From contig JAQFVV010000050.1 of assembly GCA_028023455.1 (NCBI GenBank), positions 1,816,411 to 1,880,410 of the forward strand: a stretch of DNA of 64,000 bases, given 5' to 3'. A program made the translations under genes and the position numbers. The stretch comes from Epiperipatus broadwayi (Eukaryota; Onychophora; Udeonychophora; Euonychophora; Peripatidae). Under the pieces are notes generated by a model. That model was given only the letters and a program-made list of their open reading frames with translations. It was not told where the DNA came from and made no database searches. Below, in pieces: positions 35,541-47,462 of the stretch (position 1 is its first letter; every line of letters begins with the position of its first letter).

Positions 35541-36044
35541 ATATCAGTTTACAATTAGAAGTAATTTACTATTCAGGATGCAATTGTGTTGTAAACTGGC
35601 TATAGTTTTTATTTATTTGTTCATATATTTACTGGCATATTGAAATTTGTGGAGTTACCTCCAATGTTTTATTATATATAATTTTCTCTGATACTGGATG
35701 TCTAAAAAATAAAATAACATATAATAAACAAGAACTCTTTGAATAAACCCCACAATATTCCATATATCTATCAATATAGAATAACAAAATAATCGCTATA
35801 ACCTAATTACGTTATGACTGCAATCCTGCGTAATATTTTACAGTTAAAACTTTGTAAAAAAATTTCATTAAAGTCAGGCAACATGAACAGTCCTTCATGA
35901 ATTGCCAACTTTCCATAATTTATGTATATATTAGCGTAATTAAATAGAACAAAGAAAATTATTTACAGTTGTTGAGAAATAAAAGCAAAATTATTGTTTT
36001 ATTAACAATATTATTTTTCTCAATTATCATATAAGGTATATGAG

Positions 36045-36480
36045 CAACATGCCACACCACTTTCCACACTATCTCATAACACTGATACACTTGAACACAT
36101 ATATGTTGAAAAGATAAATAATCACCAATATATGTATTTCATGCTAAACCAGCAATCATCAGTTGGTCCAGATTACCATCTCTACACATATATGCTATAA
36201 GTGCTCAGATATATATTAAGATAGCCAATCCTCATACTTTAATGGACAAGCTTCAATCTACTCCACACTGCAACTCTTCAAACGTCCATCCAATTGAAAA
36301 TCTGATGATGAAATGCTCAAAGATCACCCTGAGGCCGAGATTCTTGTCACACCCATGTTGACCTAAGGTCAATCTGACCCCTCATGTACAGGACATAATC
36401 CATTTAATACATATACAAGGGATAGGCAGACATCTCTACTATGTAATAACTATACCCTATATATTACATATATAAACTCG
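36045..36480. mobile_element. Family F foldback, single arm plus tail
   Basis: ATGTTGAAAAGATAAATAAT, GCTAAACCAGCAATCATCAG, GGACAAGCTTCAATCTACTC and GACCCCTCATGTACAGGACA match the foldback at 39.6 kb in direct order. Confidence 0.7.
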
Positions 36481-36489
36481 GGTATGTAA

Positions 36490-38230
36490 TAAGCCTGAGT
36501 GTTTCAGTTACTCAATTACCTTAGTAAATGAGAAAAAATGGTTGCTGGGTATCTGTTATTATCTATAATCTTATTATATTTCTGGAATTCAACTTATGAT
36601 TTAATGTAGAGAAATGTACATGAATTTCACTGTATGCTATATATTTCCAAATAATTTATGTCTACTAATACTATATTAAAGGGAATATTGCCTTTTTAAC
36701 ACAATTTAAAAAAAAAAAAACATGAAGAAATATTACTGTTGATCATAAAACAGTTTTTCAAATTTTGATGGACATCTTGGAGTTACCTAAGATTTCTTAT
36801 GGAAATAATTCATGAGATTGTTTTTTAATTTTATATTAGAATATGTTACTTTGCTACAGTAAGATCAAACTTGTTTTTCAATAATAGAGATAAAAAAATC
36901 AACTTGTATTCTTCAGAATTGATGAAGACAAATTCTAAAAACTGAATGGATTCTATAAATCAGGGATGACTAAGACATTGACTGCTAATTTATTTTAATA
37001 CAATTCTAAAACAATAATTTTATTTTTTTCCTCTATATATTTTCTTGAATTTTTTTTTAAAATTCAGGACCAGCTCTAGAAAATAATTATTTATAGGTAA
37101 TTTAATAAATATTTTATAAAGCGATATGGACAAATTGTAATATTAGAGGTAGTTGAGGTAATTTAATAGTGGTCATAGTAAAATGTCTCCGACAGTTTAT
37201 AGAAAAAAAATTCATCAGTTTGTAAGTACCTTCTAAAAACGTCCCCAATATTTGTGAATACCTAAAAAGCCTTTATAAAAAAAAACCCACCAATTCACAA
37301 GTACATTCTAAAAAAACTAGGACTTTAAACTGTTATTTTTCTCCATTCCAGTTTTTATTCTGGCAAAAATAGAGTTTTTTTTTTCTTGTTTCCAGTTCAA
37401 AGCCCTGAAAAAAACGTAGTTGTCCACAGGTACACTTTTACTAAAATGTCCCTTTCAACATCTAAAAGTTTGGCCACTACTGCTATAAAAGAAAGTGATC
37501 TTGAATATATTAAGCATGAAATATGCATCTTGGAAATCATACATTTTTTTACATGTCCTTGGTCATATGTTTATGATTGCATCTTTCCACAAGGTGTTAA
37601 AAAGTGAATAGAAACCAGTCTCTAACTTGCATGAGAATGGTGTAATGAAAATTACACTACAGAAATATTATTCACTATTGGATAATCTCTAGTCTAATAA
37701 AATACTAATAAAAGTTATTATCTCTGAAATGGTTTGTTAATAATTAAAAATGATGTGATAATGGTTCATCAGATTCACACAGAAAATAAAATTGTATACA
37801 GTGTTAAGGCTGCTATCACAAAATAAGGCCACTGCTCAATGTTATCATGAGAATGAAGCTGGATTAATTATTCTGTGTGTTAATGCTTAATTAGATATAT
37901 ATTAATTTTAACTGAAATTTAAAATTTATACTTAGAATAGGTATAATCTCCAGTTTTATAAAAGATTAATAATAATCATTACTATAAATTATCTTAGATG
38001 ATCAAAATATAATAATTTGGTATTGATTGATACTCAGAAAACTGAGCTGATGAAAAAGTTGCTTGGAAGAGATTGTGACCTGAGCCAACTGTAGAATGCC
38101 AGTTAAGTAAGAAATGTATTTTATCTATGTAATGGAGTGTTAATTTTAAACATATATACAATATTAAAAAAAACCGTATTAATTCTATACAGCTTTCAAA
38201 GTACCAATAAATTAATAAATATGGACATAA
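36490..38230. other. AT-rich non-coding stretch, nothing recognised
   Basis: ORFs at plus 37386-37607 and minus 37994-38326 show no recognisable domain. Confidence 0.45.
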
Positions 38231-38237
38231 TGTGCAT

Positions 38238-38400
38238 ATCATCATTATCATTTTCAACTCGATCCACTGCAGGATAGTATATTCAGGTTCAATCCATCTT
38301 CTCTGATCTAAGACTCTCTTCTCCACATCACTACAGCATACTTTCTTATTTCATCCATCCATCTCACGTGTGGTCACTTTTTAGGACTTTTACAATATTA
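38238..38400 (-). mobile_element. RTE LINE 3' end, short copy
   Basis: CATCATTATCATTTTC, then GATCCACTGCAGGATAG, CAATCCATCTTCTCTGATC and CATCTCACGTGTGGTCAC reproduce the RTE tail in reverse; it is cut before GGAATCCAG. Confidence 0.75.
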
Positions 38401-38484
38401 TATATATATATTTAATGTACATATATACAGAAATAAATAAAGCAGATTTTTTTTCAAAGTAATATATAATTATATTTTCACTGC

Positions 38485-38767
38485 ATATGCGTATACGCTT
38501 GAAGAAGTGGGATATGTTTCCTCTTCTTTCTGCTTTATTATCTGCTTTTAATTCTTTTACTGAGAGCACGTTCGGTGTCAAGCCCATAACTATAGCATTA
38601 TAATTTTGTTATGTTGCTACGTCTTATATAATCTTTCTTATATAAGCAGCAACATATCAAAATAGGACTGCTATGGTTATGGTGTTTGACATCACTAAAG
38701 AATTAAAGCTAGATAATAAAGCAGAAAGAATGCAAAAATATCCCATTTTGTCAGCACGCATACATAG
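38485..38767. mobile_element. Inverted-repeat element, arms about 130-145 bp
   Basis: Arms 38485-38630 and 38638-38767 meet at a small palindrome (CTTATATAATCTTTCTTATATAAG region). Shared blocks include TTTCTGCTTTATTATCT / AGATAATAAAGCAGAAA and ATGTTGCT / AGCAACAT. Identity between arms is visibly lower than in family P. No ORF. Confidence 0.75.
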
Positions 38768-39099
38768 GTACACAAAAGTATTATATATACAATTTAAAAA
38801 TTTATTATTTCGAACACATGAAATTTAGGTCTAATTTTTTTTTTTAATAAAAAAAAAAAAATTCAAACAATATAAAAAGATCGTTACGATAATGATCATA
38901 TTATGCATTCAGATGTTATTATCTAATGAATATTTATGTAATTCTATATAAATCTATTTATAATTACCCATCTGCTTTCTCTAATATTAATCATCTGTTT
39001 GGCTAACTATGAATATTGACAAGAAAAAATAAACAGAATGATAAATTATAAAAAAATTCTAATCTATAAGCCGCAATATACATATGTATTCAGTAATTT

Positions 39100-39510
39100 T
39101 TTTCCATCATTATCAACCATTATCAATCGACTGCAGGATGAAAGATTCTCATTGTTCAATTGGGTTTCTGTGAAACCTAGTCTTTCTCTTCACCACTTCC
39201 TTATTTCATTCATCCATCCATCTCACATGTGATCTTTATCTAGGTCTTTCAAATCTGTTGGGATATAATTTAAAAGTCCAACTGTCCATCTAATATCACC
39301 TCTTGTAGAAACACATTCAGCCCAACTTCATTCAGTTTCTTCATTCTTCTACTCATCTCAGTGATACCTGTATTTTCTCTAAGGTATGTATTGCATAACT
39401 GATCTCTTCTTACATCTAACATATATTTCTCTATATTTGAGTGGTCTGAAGTCTCTGTATTCTTCTTCTACGTGTCCAATTTTCAATGCTATAAATAAAA
39501 ACTATACTTA
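39100..39510 (-). mobile_element. RTE LINE 3' end with part of the coding region
   Basis: Reverse copy extending further 5' than the other short tails. It includes AGTGGTCTGAAGTCTCTGTA (antisense of the QRLQTTQ region) and CCAATTTTCAATGCTATAAA. Frames are broken throughout. Confidence 0.75.
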
Positions 39511-39569
39511 ATTCAGAGCTTGATCCTATTGCCTGAGATTTTAATTGACAACTGAATTGTATAAATTTT

Positions 39570-40507
39570 GTGCAACTCAAGGCTTTCAAACTTACCACAG
39601 CTATCCACTTCTTCTTACACAAATGATACACATGATCACATACATGTAAATAAGATAAATGACCTCCATTATACATATTTCTTGCTGAACCAGTACTCAT
39701 CAATTGGTCTAGATTATCATCTTCCACATACATAAATAATCAGTGCTCAGTTTATATTAAGATATCAAATCTTCAAACTTTAATGGACAGGCTTCAATCT
39801 TCTACATTCTCCAACTCTTCAGCTGGCCATATTGAAAATCTGATGAATGATTATTCAAAGCCTTTTGGTGGTGCCGATATTATTTTCATACCCATTTGAC
39901 TCCGTCACTCTGACTCCTCATGTATAGGACCTTAAATTAATATGTCAATTTAAATACACAGAAGATGGATGGACAGAATACTGGCTGAATATGTAATATT
40001 TAAGTATAAATATGTTGTCTATACTGAACTTGAAAGTCTGAGTTCAAATCCCATACAATTACATTAAGTTCAGCATAGATAATATACTTGTATTTAAATA
40101 GTACATATTCAATTGGTTTTCTGCCCATCCCTCTTATGTGTATCTAAATGGACATATTAAGATCCTACACATGAGAGGTCAAAGTGACGGAGGGTTAACA
40201 GGGGTATGTCAATAACATTAGCATCAACAAGGGATTTGAGCATTCCATCATCACATTTTCAATGATATGAATGGCTGGACAATGAAGAATATTGAAGCCT
40301 ATCTATTAAAGTTTGAAGATTTGCTATGTTAATATAAAATAAGCACTGATTTTATGTGTATGCAGAAGATGATATGGACCAACAGATGAGTGCTGGTTCA
40401 GCACGAAATACATATAGTGACATTTTTTTTTTCACATGTATGGATCATGGATATTGTATAAGATGAAATGAATAGCTGTAGAGATCATGGAAGTCTGAGT
40501 TCAAATC
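39570..40507. mobile_element. Family F foldback element, arms about 400 bp
   Basis: Left arm about 39570-39984 and right arm about 40110-40507 are inverted over their full length. Pairs include GGTGCTGAACCAGCACT-type blocks, CTTCAAACTTTAAT / ATTAAAGTTTGAAG and CTCATGTATAGGA / TCCTACACATGAG. The spacer holds its own inverted pair (TACTGAACTT / AAGTTCAGCATA). Around both the spacer (40031-40085) and the right edge (40489-40545) a GTCTGAGTTCAAATCCC-containing 55-bp block recurs directly. No ORF. Confidence 0.8.
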
Positions 40508-40592
40508 CCTTCTAATTACACTAAGTGCAGTATAAATAATATATTACCAAATTCACCACTTCCTTTATGTTGCTATAATATCTTATATAAAT

Positions 40593-40842
40593 GCAATTTA
40601 TCTACAATACTTTGAAGACTTTAGTAAAAATCCTTTTATTGTACATTTATGCATGCACAATCTTACATTTCAACTGTCCTGCAGTCTTCTTCAGAGCCAT
40701 TATTACTTTAATGTTTTAAAACAGTAAAGCAAAAGTGGCTCTGAAGAAGACTGCAGGACAGTCAAAATGTAAGATTATGTATGCATATAGGTACAATAAA
40801 AGGTTTTTTCAAAAAAGTGTTTAAAGAAGAGTGGATAAATTG
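40593..40842. mobile_element. Family H palindrome with hammerhead-like cores, copy 2
   Basis: Arms 40593-40699 and 40736-40842 are inverted (CTTTTATTGTAC / GTACAATAAAAG at their middle). On plus, CTGAAGA (40741-40747) is followed by GACTG-CAGGA-CAGTC (a 5-bp stem), AAAA and TGTAAG. On minus, CTGAAGA (40688-40694) is followed by the same stem pattern with CAGTT, then GAAA (40668-40671) and TGTAAG. Confidence 0.75.
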
Positions 40843-41829
40843 TATAAACAATATACTTATATTTAAATTTTGGTGATATATCAGGGAGAAAGTTTGTCAT
40901 TTTTAATCCTCTACAATTAAATGTATATTTGTATAGAATATATATAAATTAATAATCTAAAGCTGCATATATATGTAATTTCCTTCTAAGTAATTACATA
41001 TATATCCAGAACAAAATTATTAATTTATACATCATAATTATAAAGAGGAATAACTACAATCTATATATATTACCTAGCATAAGGATGTTAAGTTTCTGCT
41101 CAAAGGTGACTTATGTATTAAATAATATACCAAGCATATATAAACATTAGCTAACACAATGCTAATATCTATATATAATTCCAGGATGAATCAATTAACA
41201 TTTGCATTTTGGAACTTAAAAGAATAAGAAATCAGATAAGTGGCATTACAAAATAGTAATTAATTCCCCCTAGTAAAGTTTAGTTAGGTGATATATGAAT
41301 GAAGCTTTATTAGTATGGTTGTAGATTTACCCTGATTAATATTACTTGTCAGATAAACTCGTATAAGATCCAGAATGCAAATGAAAACAATCATTTTATA
41401 TTTGCAATTTGAAATCTGGCAGTAGAGGATGGTTCATTAATATAAACAGCACAAAAATGTCACTTTCATAAAATTATATACACTTGTATGTATACATATT
41501 GAACAATACATATATAAATATATGGATGAATAGATGGAAGGTCACAGACAGACCAACAGAGATAGATATAGATACATAGCATATTTATGAAAACTGTATA
41601 AGCATATATAGATAATATACAATTATATGTCAAATCAATGGCAGATATACATTTAAAACTTAAAAACTTTTACGCAATAAAAGATAATTGTTTGTTTATT
41701 GATTATGTATTGTATCAATAATTCATATACTTCTACAGAATTATGTACTTAATAACTGATCTGTAATAATAGAAAAGGAGGAAAAGAAGATATGGGATAT
41801 AAATAAATTTGTTTATTAATTTATTTATT

Positions 41830-41990
41830 TTTAATATATAGGGTAAAAGAGCACAGACTTTCACAAGACCCACTACTCCCCATTCTATCTCATAATACTG
41901 ATACACTTGAATACATATATGTCGAAAAGATGTCAAAGTCTGTGCTCATATATCCTAGACATGACATATCTTGATACAGGTATATAACAA
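41830..41990. mobile_element. Family F fragment with short inverted ends
   Basis: GAGCACAGACTTTCAC on the left and TCAAAGTCTGTGCTC on the right are inverted around ATCTCATAATACTGATACAC, which also occurs at 36.07 kb. A shortened foldback derivative. Confidence 0.65.
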
Positions 41991-42004
41991 GCCTATATTT
42001 CAGT

Positions 42005-44300
42005 TATTTTTTTAAATGATCATTGGAGAGAGATGTTACAATTCAATTTATTGACATAACTATCTCTTGAAAGACATTTAAATTTTTTAGGTTTCTAATA
42101 AATATATAAATTAATTTGACAACTTAAATAGGTTTTAAGATATGGTTCTATTTTAATTTCTTAATATTTAATCTGATTTAAAATTATAACATTAAATAAT
42201 TATGCATGAGTATTCATATGGAGGTTATCTTCTTGACAATTACAATCAGAATGTCATGCAGGGTAGAATCGACCAAATACGATTAGAGACTATCAAAACC
42301 ACAATATTACACGTCAAATAGTATTTTATTTTATTAAAATAAAAGCTAAATAGTTGAATGATTTTCACAATTGTAATGAATAAAATTGAGATGAAAAAAA
42401 ATGAACAAAATTTAATAATATTCTATATGTTCAATGCAAAGTCTTCTTAGGTAACCACAAAAATAAAAAAGTAGATTGTTGTCTAATTACCTTCTTTTGC
42501 AGTCAAAATCTGTGATATATTTAACAAAAAAAATTGAAATATGTTATGGAAAATATGTAAAGTTTAACGGCTGGAACAGGCATTTCTGCTTTTTGGCCCC
42601 TACTCTGGATATCTCTGTGTTTACACAGAAACAGCGCCTCTGGTGGCTGGGGTGCAGCTAACCAAACACAACCAATATTAAAAATGTAGGCTTTACAGCC
42701 ATGATTCTAACTTATAACTGAGGTTAAGAAAAATTATAAATATCGGAAAATACAGTTTAACAGTATGCAAATTATTTAGAATCATAACTTCTTTTCTACA
42801 TAATTCTGTGACTAATAACTTTTTGACTTATTATTAAATAAATAATAATTTAATTAATTAATGATTTTAACCCTGCCGAGGTCACAGGTCAAAATATTGC
42901 ACGGAGGATAAACTTATCTGAAAAAAATACATTCATTAATAGTATGTTTCTGCCAATTTGCCTTGAGTATATTTATATAATAAAATATGTGATTTCTTTA
43001 TTTTTTTTCGATTTCAATACAAAATTATTAAACAAAGAATTATAAAATTAGCGGGCAAAGAAAATTGCACTACAACATATATTGATTGAATCGATATGTT
43101 CGTTAATATATGCGGAAATGTGGGGAAAAATCAAAATGCTGCAAATTTTCTTATATTATATTTTTATAATGCTTTTTTTTTTTTTCAATTATAGTACATG
43201 CATTATTTATTTTTTTCAATTATAGTACAGAAATTATTAACTCATTTTGATTGTTTGCAATTAACAGCTTCTTCAACCAGCGTTTTAAAGCGCTTGGATA
43301 TACTATATACTAAATAAAGATATATAAAAATCGCAGTCAAAAAAATATTGCAGATGCAAAACCTAGAAATATATCCATTATTCATACATGCTAAAATGTA
43401 TAAAAAAATAAAAACACTGCAAATTTATCATTATTATAGTTATAGAATAAGATATACATTTATTTTATTTATTTATAGTTACAATCTAAAAATTATTAAG
43501 TTGGGATATCTCTCAGATATAGTTTACCATAGAATATTACACATCTGTATGAATTGCATGTTAAAACTGAACTGTCAACTTTAATGTTATAATTTAATAT
43601 TAGCCACATACAAATGTATAATCGGTCATGATATTGAAGATATGTACCAGATATACATAACAAAATTTAAGAAAAGAGTTTTTTTTTAAGAGTCAATATA
43701 ATCTCATAATTCCATGTTAATACATTTAACATATCCAACTTCATATGCTTTGATATAAATTGGACATTAAAAACTTTTAAAATGCACACCAAAAACTGAA
43801 TAGAAAAATAAATAGAACAAATGTTAAGTTAATTAATAATACAATAAGTGTGACTTTATAGAGTTCACAATTATTTCCATGTTTAAGTTATTAATGAAAA
43901 TTGTGAGCTATACATTATTTTCAGAATCTAAATATGACCAACAATTCATTTGCTATCAAATATTTTTGAGAAAGCAGTTTCTTATAATTTTGCTAATACA
44001 AATTCTATTATTTCTTTTTTTCTTTCTTTAAATTACAATATTCTTTTCCATTTCTTAAAATGTTTCTACTATCAGTTTTAGTTAAAAATAAAAAGTAAAA
44101 AAAAAAAAATTAAGAATACTTTTATTCACATAAATCCTCTAAAAAGTGAAAATAATTTTCTCTTCAGATTTTAAGTGCTCTCAATATTATGAAACCATAT
44201 TAAAAGCATGCAAACTCATGCTTAGAAATATTTTTGAAACTATTCTTGTGTGTAAAAACTATGTTTTTATTTTGGTCTCATAATATAAAGAATTAAACCA
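42005..44300. other. AT-rich stretch with one GC-rich island and a loose duplication
   Basis: 42560-42662 is an isolated GC-rich patch containing CAGCGCCTCTGGTGGCTGGG and CTCTGTGTTTACACAGA. A CAATTATAGTACA block repeats at about 43187 and 43218. Plus 42476-42661 and 43348-43584 are open but show no recognisable protein. Confidence 0.4.
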
Positions 44301-44307
44301 CCAACAT

Positions 44308-44960
44308 CACATGATCATCATTTCTTATGCTTGCTTATAACTGTTATTAAAATAGACAAAAACTCCACACAGTAGTAACACTCAGTGCAAGCCAGAATAA
44401 TTAATGGATGCCAGAAGACTTGTGTATAAAATACCTGTCTAGTGCCTAATCATCCAATATCTCCAGACTAGTTTCTAGATTGTGGCTTTCATCAGTAAGG
44501 AGCCTTGGATTTGAAATTACTGCACTTAAATCTTAGGATCAAATGTAACCCTTCAGAAGCCAACTTTTATTTATTTGGTTAACTACAAAGCTAGGAGCCT
44601 GAGATGAAAACACCATAATGTTTCCAAACCAAGCTAATTCACTTGTGTAGTGGTTTTTCAAAACCATAGTCACCATTATAGTTAATCAGATAAAAGGTAG
44701 TTGCTGTATGATTGCATTAGATCCTAAAATCTAAGTGCAGTGTTCTCAAATCCAAGACTCCTCCTTGATGAAATCATTAACTATAAATTAGTCTGGGAAT
44801 GTTGGATGATAGACACTAGATAGGGATTTTATTCATAAACCTTCCTGCATCCATTGATTACAAAGGCTTGTACTTGGTGGTACTACCAGATGGAGTTTCA
44901 TACTCTTATTAACAGCACGTGTACACACATGAAATTGTGATCATGTGTTGTTTTTTTTCA
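44308..44960. mobile_element. Family A, two opposed copies forming a large palindrome
   Basis: 44308-44570 is a reverse-oriented tail and arm (CACATGATCATCATTTCTTA, GCAAGCCAGAATAATTAATG, CCAGACTAGTTTCTAG). 44690-44960 is the opposing arm and tail (AATTAGTCTGGGAATGTTGG, CATTGATTACAAAGGCTTG, TGTGATCATGTG). About 120 bp of family A central sequence lies between. Confidence 0.75.
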
Positions 44961-45118
44961 TCTGAAGTCATTGTAAGAACTTTTTTATTATTATTGTAAT
45001 TTAAAAAATTAATCATCCAACAAACAAATACTTTATTTTAGGCTCTATAAATAACAAAATGTTCAGCAAGGCAAGCTAATTCTTTATTGAATTCACTTAA
45101 CAATAAAAAAAAAACAAA

Positions 45119-45646
45119 TTTAAATACGAATAGCACTCCTGATAACTTGAAGCTGAAATGCCACCATCATCAAAAATTGTAACTACTGTATTAAACTTGG
45201 AGAAGATTTTAGTTATTGAAACAATACAGATGTCTCGATTAGTAAAATGTGCTGTCAATCAAATTGAAAAGGTGAATCTGTTACGTAAAATAGGCTGAAT
45301 GAAAAATAAGACTATTTAAGGTGGCATTTAAACTTAAAAAAATCATATTGATTCAGTGATTGCCATCTGAAATAAAAACAATGTCAGAATTTTAGAAATT
45401 TTAACTGAAAATCTGGAAGATCATAATCTCATATTAGAAAATGCTGAACACAACAAAATGAATTTTAATGTTAATCTAGCAATTACTATCCATTCGTCAA
45501 TGCTTTCTGTACAATCTATACATGATCGTATAGGAAAATTTGTTAATATTCCCAAACCATGGCGTAGCAAAAAGTATTCCTTCAAATTTGTAGAATGTAT
45601 CAATTTAAACATAGACAAGAAGCTTATTGATATTGTTGTATTATAA
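45119..45646 (+). pseudogene. Coding-like remnant of unknown transposon gene
   Basis: Pieces read as a coding-like protein with stops: NLEKILVIETIQMSRLVK, then NLEDHNLILENAEHNKMNF (open 45458-45646) and IGKFVNIPKPWRSKKYSFKF. It precedes a decayed hAT transposase in the same orientation and may be its N-terminal part or a separate relic. The first piece faintly recalls helix-turn-helix N-termini of pogo/CENP-B proteins, but the match is weak. Confidence 0.3.
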
Positions 45647-46359
45647 TTTCATTGTTTAATATATAATCAAAGTACGGATATTTTGGTTAAAAAAATATTA
45701 TATATAGAATATGGTTCAAAATTTGAATCCTGCTATCAGACAAAATTTGTCATCAGTACGCTTATTGAATGTTATAGTCATTCTATTGTAATAGGAATAA
45801 AAAGTTTTATAAAGAGAATAACCGTGATTTACAAAAAATGATGATAATGCTAGAAAAAACACAATAAAGCTTATTTACGAGATGCATTTAGTTCAACAGC
45901 ACTGCGTGGCTTACCGGGAAGATATTGAGAATAGATAATGCAAGGAAACCAGTTCCATTTATTAAGGATACTGAAAATATTTTAAGGATAATATATATAA
46001 TATTTAGATCATTTGTAAGAATTCGATAAATGGCTCCACATTTCAGAAATTGACATTATATCAATCAGATCTCTCAATGAAGTAAGATAAGTATCCAGAT
46101 ATTAAATCTCTATAAGAAAGTGTGACATTTTAATAAGTTACTTATACAGAACAATTTGAAGAAATCAATGACTCAATAAATAAATATAGTTTTAAAAAAA
46201 CACCTAAATCCACAATATCGAATAGGATGTATGATTCTTCAAAATGTATGAGCGGAATTATTAGCATTAAAGAAGACTTTGGAAAGGCCTAAATTATTCT
46301 CAGTACCAACTGCTGGAGTGCTGACATTCACACAATTTTATATTCCAATGATTATACAG

Positions 46360-46680
46360 ATACTTCAAACCAATCCACCTTTCAATTTACTTTTCCAATG
46401 CTTATTTTCATTAAATCAAAATTAATCCATCTGACAGTTTCGATTGCCCAGCAAACTTCCTCAGAGCTACAAAACATATAAATACATAAATATAGAAAAA
46501 ACTTAATCATATAAACATATAAAATTACATCTACTTGTAAATGACTCTTTATGTATACATGTATGTTTTGTAACTCTGAAGATGATTGCAGGGCAACCGA
46601 AACTATCAGATGGATTAATTTTAATTTAAAGAAATAAGCCTTGAAAAAGTGAAGAGGGATAAATTTGTTTGATTTTTTAT
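46360..46680. mobile_element. Family H palindrome with hammerhead-like cores, copy 3
   Basis: Arms about 46360-46489 and 46559-46680 are inverted (TTAATCCATCTGACAGTTTC / GAAACTATCAGATGGATTAA). Plus: CTGAAGA (46576-46582), GATTGC-AGG-GCAACC, GAAA (46599-46602), CTATC-AG. Minus: CTGAGGA (46458-46464), GTTTGC-TGG-GCAATC, GAAA (46438-46441), CTGTC-AG. It lies inside the hAT pseudogene. AATTTTAT at both edges may be a short target duplication. Confidence 0.75.
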
Positions 46681-46889
46681 AATTTTATCGATACATAAAG
46701 AAATATAATTGGCTAATATACTTCATGAAGATAGATTATTCAACTACTTTGTAATCATCTGGATACTAGATTTCACAGAAAGATATAAATGACTGGAATG
46801 CCTTGGATGTAATGAAAATAATTTAAACATAGAGCATGTAAAAGATAATCTAAAATATTTATTTGTAAAATATGAATCTACAATAAATA

Positions 46890-46985
46890 ATAGTCAAGCG
46901 TTGTTAGCCGAGAAGTCAGCGCAGCCATCTTGCAAGCAAGTAGTTGGTTGCAGATGGTTGCAGGTTCACTTCCTGGCCAAAACCC
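46890..46985 (+). mobile_element. tRNA-like SINE, second copy
   Basis: Resembles 25700-25773: TTAGCCGAGAAGTCAGCGCA, then CTTGCAAGCA, and a B-box-like GGTTCACTTCC (46963-46973). It interrupts the hAT pseudogene between AATAAATAATAG and AAGCTTACAATTTTAG. Not a functional tRNA. Confidence 0.65.
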
Positions 46986-47177
46986 ATATAAGCTTACAAT
47001 TTTAGAACAATATGTTAATTTGAAATTTTTTGTAAATGAAAATATGAAATTGGAGTAATCATTTAATGATTTAGTTATATATAACTTAAAAGATGAAGAA
47101 TATAAAGAACATTCAGTACTTTTTCATCTTTGTGCAACTTTTCAAGCTTCCAGCACCAATAGTCAAAGTGGTTTTAG

Positions 47178-47462
47178 TTTAATCTATATGTAAACAAGCA
47201 TCTATTTTTATAGCGCGATGTTTATAATTGTAATTCACTAAATATCAGCCTTTTACAGCTACTGTACATGCGCTTTAATGAGTGTTAAATAATAAATGAA
47301 TACTTTTCAGTGCCCATACAAGATATAGCATTTAAGAAAGAATAAAATGAATCCACAGAAATGCTATATCTTGTATGGGCACTGAAAAGTATTCATTTAT
47401 TATTTAACACTCATTAAAGCGCATGTACAGTAGCTGTAAAAGGCTGATATTTAATCCATATG
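47178..47462. mobile_element. Family P perfect 95-bp palindrome with 13-bp TSD
   Basis: Arms 47239-47333 and 47359-47453 are exact reverse complements over all 95 bp, with a 25-bp loop (47334-47358). TTTAATCTATATG (47178-47190) and TTTAATCCATATG (47450-47462) form a 13-bp target duplication with one change. The 48-bp tail on the left (47191-47238) matches, in reverse, the tail of the 21.6-kb element. The element sits in the hAT pseudogene, whose alignment resumes after the duplication. Confidence 0.9.
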
